A stretch of 64,000 nucleotides of DNA from Sphingopyxis panaciterrulae (lineage in GTDB: Bacteria > Pseudomonadota > Alphaproteobacteria > Sphingomonadales > Sphingomonadaceae), in NCBI RefSeq assembly GCF_014199295.1, contig NZ_JACIJH010000003.1, positions 124,001-188,000 on the forward strand, read 5' to 3'. The position numbers and the translations under genes are program-made. Positions 60,918-64,000 of the stretch are shown here, piece by piece; the stretch's first letter is position 1; every line of letters starts with the position of its first letter. Below the pieces are notes generated by a model. It searched no databases. It was not told where the DNA came from and saw only the letters and a program-made list of their open reading frames with translations.

Positions 60918-62737
60918 TCCACCGTCACCGACTTCGCCAGGTTGCGCGGCTGGTCCACGTCGGTGCCCTTCGCGACCGCGACGTGATAGGCGAGGAGTTG
61001 CACCGGCACCGCATAGACGAGCGGGGCGATCAGCGGGTGGACGCGGGGCATCTCGATCGTCGCCATGCTGCCCTCGCCTGCTTCGGCGAGCCCCTCGGCG
61101 TCGGAGATGAGGACGATCTTGCCGCCGCGGGCCATCACCTCCTGCATGTTACTGACCGTCTTTTCGAACAGCGGGCCGCTGGGCGCGAGCACGATCACCG
61201 GCACCGCTTCGTCGATCAGCGCGATCGGGCCGTGCTTCATTTCACCCGACGCATAGCCCTCGGCATGTATATAGCTGATTTCCTTGAGTTTTAGAGCACC
61301 TTCGAGCGCGAGCGGATAGTCGGGACCGCGGCCGAGGTAGAGGACGTCGCGCGCCGGGGCGACAAGGTGCGCCATCGCCGCAATCTCTTCGTCATGCGCG
61401 AGCGCGGCGTTGAGCGCGGCGGGCGCCTCGATCAGATGCCGGACGATCTCGCGCTCCTCGGCCGCCGAGAGCTTGCCCTTGCGGAGCGCGAGGTGCGCCG
61501 CGAGGGCGGCGAGCACCGCGAGCTGACAGGTGAAAGCCTTGGTCGAGGCGACGCCGATCTCAGGACCCGCATGGGTCGGGAGCAGCAGGTCGGCCTCGCG
61601 CGCCATGCTGCTGGTCGGCACATTGACGACGACTGCGATCGTCTGTCCCTGCGCCTTGCAATGGCGCAGCGCCGCGAGCGTGTCGGCGGTCTCGCCCGAC
61701 TGCGAGATGAAGAGCGCGAGCCCGCCCGGCTGCAGCACCGGGTCGCGATAGCGGAATTCGGAGGCGACATCGATGTCGACCGGCACGCGCGCGAACGTTT
61801 CGAACCAATATTTGGCGACCATGCCGGCGTAGAAGCTGGTACCGCAGGCGACGATGGTGATGCGGTCGATGCCGTCGAGGTCGAAATCCATCTGCGGCAG
61901 CGCCACCGTCTGTTCGAGCGGGCGGATGTAGGAGGAGAGCGTCTGCGCGACCACTGTCGGCTGCTCGAAGATCTCCTTTTGCATGAAATGGCGATACGGC
62001 CCTTTTTCGACTGCGGCGGCGGTGACGCCGGAAGTCGTAACGTCGCGCTCTACCTCTTTGTTTTCCCGGTCGAAAATACGCACGCCATCGCGCGTGATGA
62101 CGACCCAGTCGCCTTCTTCGAGGTAGGCGATCCGTTGCGTCAGCGGTGCGAGCGCGAGCGCGTCGGAGCCGAGATAGGTCTCGCCCTCACCATAGCCGAC
62201 GACGAGCGGCGAGCCGAGCCGGGCGCCGATCAGCAGATCGGGATGCTGGCGAAAGGCGATGGCGAGCGCAAAGGCACCGCGAAGCTGCGGCAACACCGCC
62301 TCGACGGCTTCCTGCGGGGATTTTCCGGCCTCCACCTGTTCGGAGATCAGGTGCGCGACCACTTCGGTATCGGTTTCGCTTTCGAAGCGGCGGCCGCGCG
62401 CGATCAATGCCTCGCGCAGCGGCCTGAAATTCTCGATGATGCCGTTGTGCACGAGTGCAACCTCGCCCGTGGCGTGCGGATGCGCGTTGCTCGTCGTCGG
62501 CGCGCCGTGCGTCGCCCAGCGGGTGTGGGCGATACCTACCGTGCCCGGCGCGGGATGGGCCGCGAGTTCCTTGACCAGATTGGCGAGTTTCCCTTCGGCG
62601 CGGCGACGGACCAGCGCGCCGTCCTTGACCGTGCAGACCCCGGCCGAATCATAGCCGCGATATTCCATGCGGCGCAGCCCGTCGACGAGGCGATCCGCCA
62701 CCTGATCCTTGCCGATGATTCCGATGATTCCGCACAT
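60914..62737 (-). CDS. glmS: Glutamine-fructose-6-phosphate aminotransferase
   Basis: A 607-residue enzyme making glucosamine 6-phosphate for peptidoglycan and lipopolysaccharide. The catalytic Cys is at position 2 (MCGIIGIIG). Glutaminase motifs RWATHGAPTTSNAHPH and HNGIIENF precede two SIS domains (ACGTSFYAG, SQSGETADTLAAL) and the C-terminal DQPRNLAKSVTVE. Length is normal. Confidence 0.97.
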   Translation of the reverse strand: MCGIIGIIGKDQVADRLVDGLRRMEYRGYDSAGVCTVKDGALVRRRAEGKLANLVKELAAHPAPGTVGIAHTRWATHGAPTTSNAHPHATGEVALVHNGIIENFRPLREALIARGRRFESETDTEVVAHLISEQVEAGKSPQEAVEAVLPQLRGAFALAIAFRQHPDLLIGARLGSPLVVGYGEGETYLGSDALALAPLTQRIAYLEEGDWVVITRDGVRIFDRENKEVERDVTTSGVTAAAVEKGPYRHFMQKEIFEQPTVVAQTLSSYIRPLEQTVALPQMDFDLDGIDRITIVACGTSFYAGMVAKYWFETFARVPVDIDVASEFRYRDPVLQPGGLALFISQSGETADTLAALRHCKAQGQTIAVVVNVPTSSMAREADLLLPTHAGPEIGVASTKAFTCQLAVLAALAAHLALRKGKLSAAEEREIVRHLIEAPAALNAALAHDEEIAAMAHLVAPARDVLYLGRGPDYPLALEGALKLKEISYIHAEGYASGEMKHGPIALIDEAVPVIVLAPSGPLFEKTVSNMQEVMARGGKIVLISDAEGLAEAGEGSMATIEMPRVHPLIAPLVYAVPVQLLAYHVAVAKGTDVDQPRNLAKSVTVE

Positions 62738-62753
62738 GGTTGGCCGGCTTTCC

Positions 62754-63134
62754 TTACAATGTATAGGGGATGCGGATGCCCGGCATGGAGGCCGGAAAAT
62801 CCTTCGTGTTCCGCGTCACCAATACGCGGCCGCGAATCTGGGCGGTGGCGAGGATGATGGCGTCGGGCGATTTCAATCGCGGCCGTTCGCGGCGAAGCGC
62901 CGCGGCGCGATGCGCAATCTCGTCGTCGATCTCGTCCAGTCCGAAACGCGACAGGAACGACAGGATATCGCGCGCGGCCGCGTCGTCGCCCTTCGACAGG
63001 GCCTCGATCCAGGCGATCCGGCTGATCCACATGCGCGCACCGCTCTCGGCAATACGCGTCATCTCGCGATAGGCGGGACGATGATCCAGCAACGCGTCGA
63101 TCAGGATATTGGCGTCGAGGCTATAGCCGCTCAT
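62754..63134 (-). CDS. PIN-domain toxin (VapC-like)
   Basis: A 126-residue nuclease-fold protein. The acidic residues of the PIN active site appear in YSLDANILIDALL, WIEALSKGDD, SPDAIILATA and TRNTKDF. It overlaps the upstream gene by ATGA, the usual antitoxin-toxin layout. The target RNA is unknown. Confidence 0.88.
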   Translation of the reverse strand: MSGYSLDANILIDALLDHRPAYREMTRIAESGARMWISRIAWIEALSKGDDAAARDILSFLSRFGLDEIDDEIAHRAAALRRERPRLKSPDAIILATAQIRGRVLVTRNTKDFPASMPGIRIPYTL

Positions 63135-63493
63135 GCGCGACGCTTGTCGCGCTTGGCCGCCGCCTTTTTGGTCAGCGCCAGATAATGCGCGCGTTCGCGG
63201 TCGTCCTCTTCGGTGAAATATTCGGGAGATTCGGCGCGAACCTCTTCATAATCGTCATCCCACGGGCGCGTCCATTCGGCGCTCCGCTGCCGATCATGGT
63301 CGCGCGGATCGATAGCGACGCCGTGGCGCGCCCATGCGCCGAAACCCGCCTCGATCCAGTCGAGCGGACCTTGCGGGCGATAGGCGGCCACTGCCTCGCG
63401 CAGGACGGCCGCGCGCGACTTGCCCTGCTCGGCGGCGAGCTGGTCGAGCCACTTGATGTCCTCATCGGGCAGGTCGGCTAGGATGCGAGTCAT
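63131..63493 (-). CDS. Ribbon-helix-helix antitoxin (VapB-like)
   Basis: A 120-residue protein. Residues 1-40 (TRILADLPDEDIKWLDQLAAEQGKSRAAVLREAV pattern) form a ribbon-helix-helix DNA-binding domain. The C-terminal 60 residues are highly charged (WDDDYEEVRAESPEYFTEED), as expected for toxin neutralisation. It should repress its own promoter at 63501-63521. Confidence 0.82.
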   Translation of the reverse strand: MTRILADLPDEDIKWLDQLAAEQGKSRAAVLREAVAAYRPQGPLDWIEAGFGAWARHGVAIDPRDHDRQRSAEWTRPWDDDYEEVRAESPEYFTEEDDRERAHYLALTKKAAAKRDKRRA

Positions 63494-63500
63494 GATATAC

Positions 63501-63521
63501 TGATATCATATCATGATATCA
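63501..63521. promoter_or_regulatory. Antitoxin operator
   Basis: Two perfect palindromes TGATATCA at 63501-63508 and 63514-63521 lie 13 bp apart, 8-28 bp before the antitoxin ATG. Another ATGATAT half-site overlaps the start region. This is the standard position for autorepression by a ribbon-helix-helix antitoxin. Confidence 0.65.
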
Positions 63522-63523
63522 TG

Positions 63524-63838
63524 TCAAGCACGGCCGAAATTGCGGTCGACGAAGATCATCGCGAACTGCACCGGGTCGGCCGGGCGGCCATTCGCCTGTT
63601 CGAACTTCGCCTGGCCGTCGGCCCAGATGCGGCGGATCTGCTCGGGCAGTTCGGGCGGAAAGTTCATTTGCTGCGCCACGATCGCGTCCCAACTTCCTGT
63701 CTTGCCAAGACTTTGGCGAAGCTGCGGTTCCATCGCCACGCAATAGGCGCGGGTCGGTTCGTCGAGTGCGCCGATCGCGTTCAGCACCCAGGCATCGACA
63801 TAGCGCAGGAAGGGCTTGTCGTCATAGCGGTCGCTCAC
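63524..63838 (-). CDS. Small uncharacterised protein
   Basis: A 104-residue soluble protein (DKPFLRYVDAWVLNAIGALD, MNFPPELPEQIRRIWADGQ, FAMIFVDRNFGRA) that I do not recognise. It starts at GTG 63838, 1 bp after the GNAT gene stop, so the two are probably co-transcribed. Its stop lies 2 bp from the antitoxin operator. Confidence 0.75.
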   Translation of the reverse strand: MSDRYDDKPFLRYVDAWVLNAIGALDEPTRAYCVAMEPQLRQSLGKTGSWDAIVAQQMNFPPELPEQIRRIWADGQAKFEQANGRPADPVQFAMIFVDRNFGRA

Positions 63839-63839
63839 A

Positions 63840-64000
63840 TCATCTCTCCGTCAGTGCCGGCCATTCGCTGCGCAGCAGGCCGAAAATCAGCGAATCGCGC
63901 ACGCCGATATGCGTTTCCCATTCGCCGCGCAGCCGCCCCTCCCGCTGAAAGCCCAGCCGTTCGAGCAGCGCCACCGATCCGCAATTGTCGGGGTCGGTAT
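63840..64000 (-). CDS. GNAT acetyltransferase, truncated by the window edge
   Basis: Only the last 53 residues are in view: TDPDNCGSVALLERLGFQRE followed by GRLRGEWETHIGVRDSLIFG and LLRSEW. This is the C-terminal part of a RimJ/RimL-type N-acetyltransferase, including the NxxSxxLxxxxGF acetyl-CoA region in variant form. The 5' part lies beyond base 64000. Confidence 0.8.
   Translation of the reverse strand, partial: TDPDNCGSVALLERLGFQREGRLRGEWETHIGVRDSLIFGLLRSEWPALTER

Noticed and set aside
1-64000. CRISPR arrays, insertion sequences, prophage or integrase genes
   Set aside because: No regularly spaced repeats with unique spacers, no transposase motifs and no phage structural genes were seen on either strand.

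Overview
The window is GC-rich DNA from an alphaproteobacterium, most likely a sphingomonad close to Sphingopyxis. This rests on gene content and style: a TonB-dependent receptor with PepSY-type partners, a fbcFBC-type bc1 cluster beside apt, an argD-argF-hslO string, DUF1134 and PEP-CTERM genes, and codon bias that leaves long antisense shadow frames. I see no phage, transposase, rRNA operon or CRISPR array. Genus is inference; no database was searched.

Layout. 1-7 kb: tRNA-Lys, a probable Fur-controlled iron-uptake operon (TonB receptor, small membrane protein, PepSY protein) and a convergent two-component system. 7-18 kb: an archaic (Csu-like, spore-coat-U) chaperone-usher pilus locus with five pilin-like subunits, chaperone, usher and tip adhesin, one oppositely oriented pilin-like gene, and a SARP/TPR regulator. 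Upstream of the first pilin lie helically phased direct repeats and a long hairpin-rich leader. 18-26 kb: an eight-gene operon read right to left, divergent from an Lrp/AsnC regulator. 26-34 kb: kdpD divergent from a small-ORF-kdpFABC-kdpE unit. 34-38 kb: ECF sigma, anti-sigma, a secreted subtilase and a Gly-rich secreted protein, linked by three copies of one promoter pattern. 38-42 kb: a PEP-CTERM protein, a TPR lipoprotein, a glycine-zipper protein, tRNA-Ser and a DUF1134 protein. 42-64 kb: mostly housekeeping (apt, bc1 complex, trmL, hemF, lipB, queC/queE, argD-argF-hslO, glmS), two GlpQ-like membrane proteins, an AsnC/LysE pair, assorted oxidoreductases and hydrolases, a VapBC-type toxin-antitoxin pair and a truncated GNAT gene.

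The most interesting region is the 18.2-25.7 kb operon. Its genes are an aromatic amino acid hydroxylase, tryptophan 2,3-dioxygenase, kynurenine formamidase, kynureninase, a nitrilase-superfamily amidase, a gentisate-dioxygenase-like cupin, a fumarylacetoacetase-family hydrolase and a maleate isomerase. Five successive junctions overlap by ATGA. Read as one pathway, they give an eight-step route from tryptophan through 5-hydroxytryptophan, 5-hydroxykynurenine and 5-hydroxyanthranilate (the 2-amino analogue of gentisate) to a ring-opened amide, then to maleate plus pyruvate, and fumarate. The hydroxylase has Trp and Leu at the two positions that are Leu and Trp in phenylalanine hydroxylases and that help set Phe versus Trp preference. 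The tryptophan dioxygenase also departs from its family in its substrate pocket. The pathway is inference, but each gene then has one job.

The second notable structure is a perfect 11-bp inverted repeat between the ECF sigma gene and the subtilase. It presents the same GGAAG-N17-CGTT promoter to both strands, and the motif recurs before the next gene.
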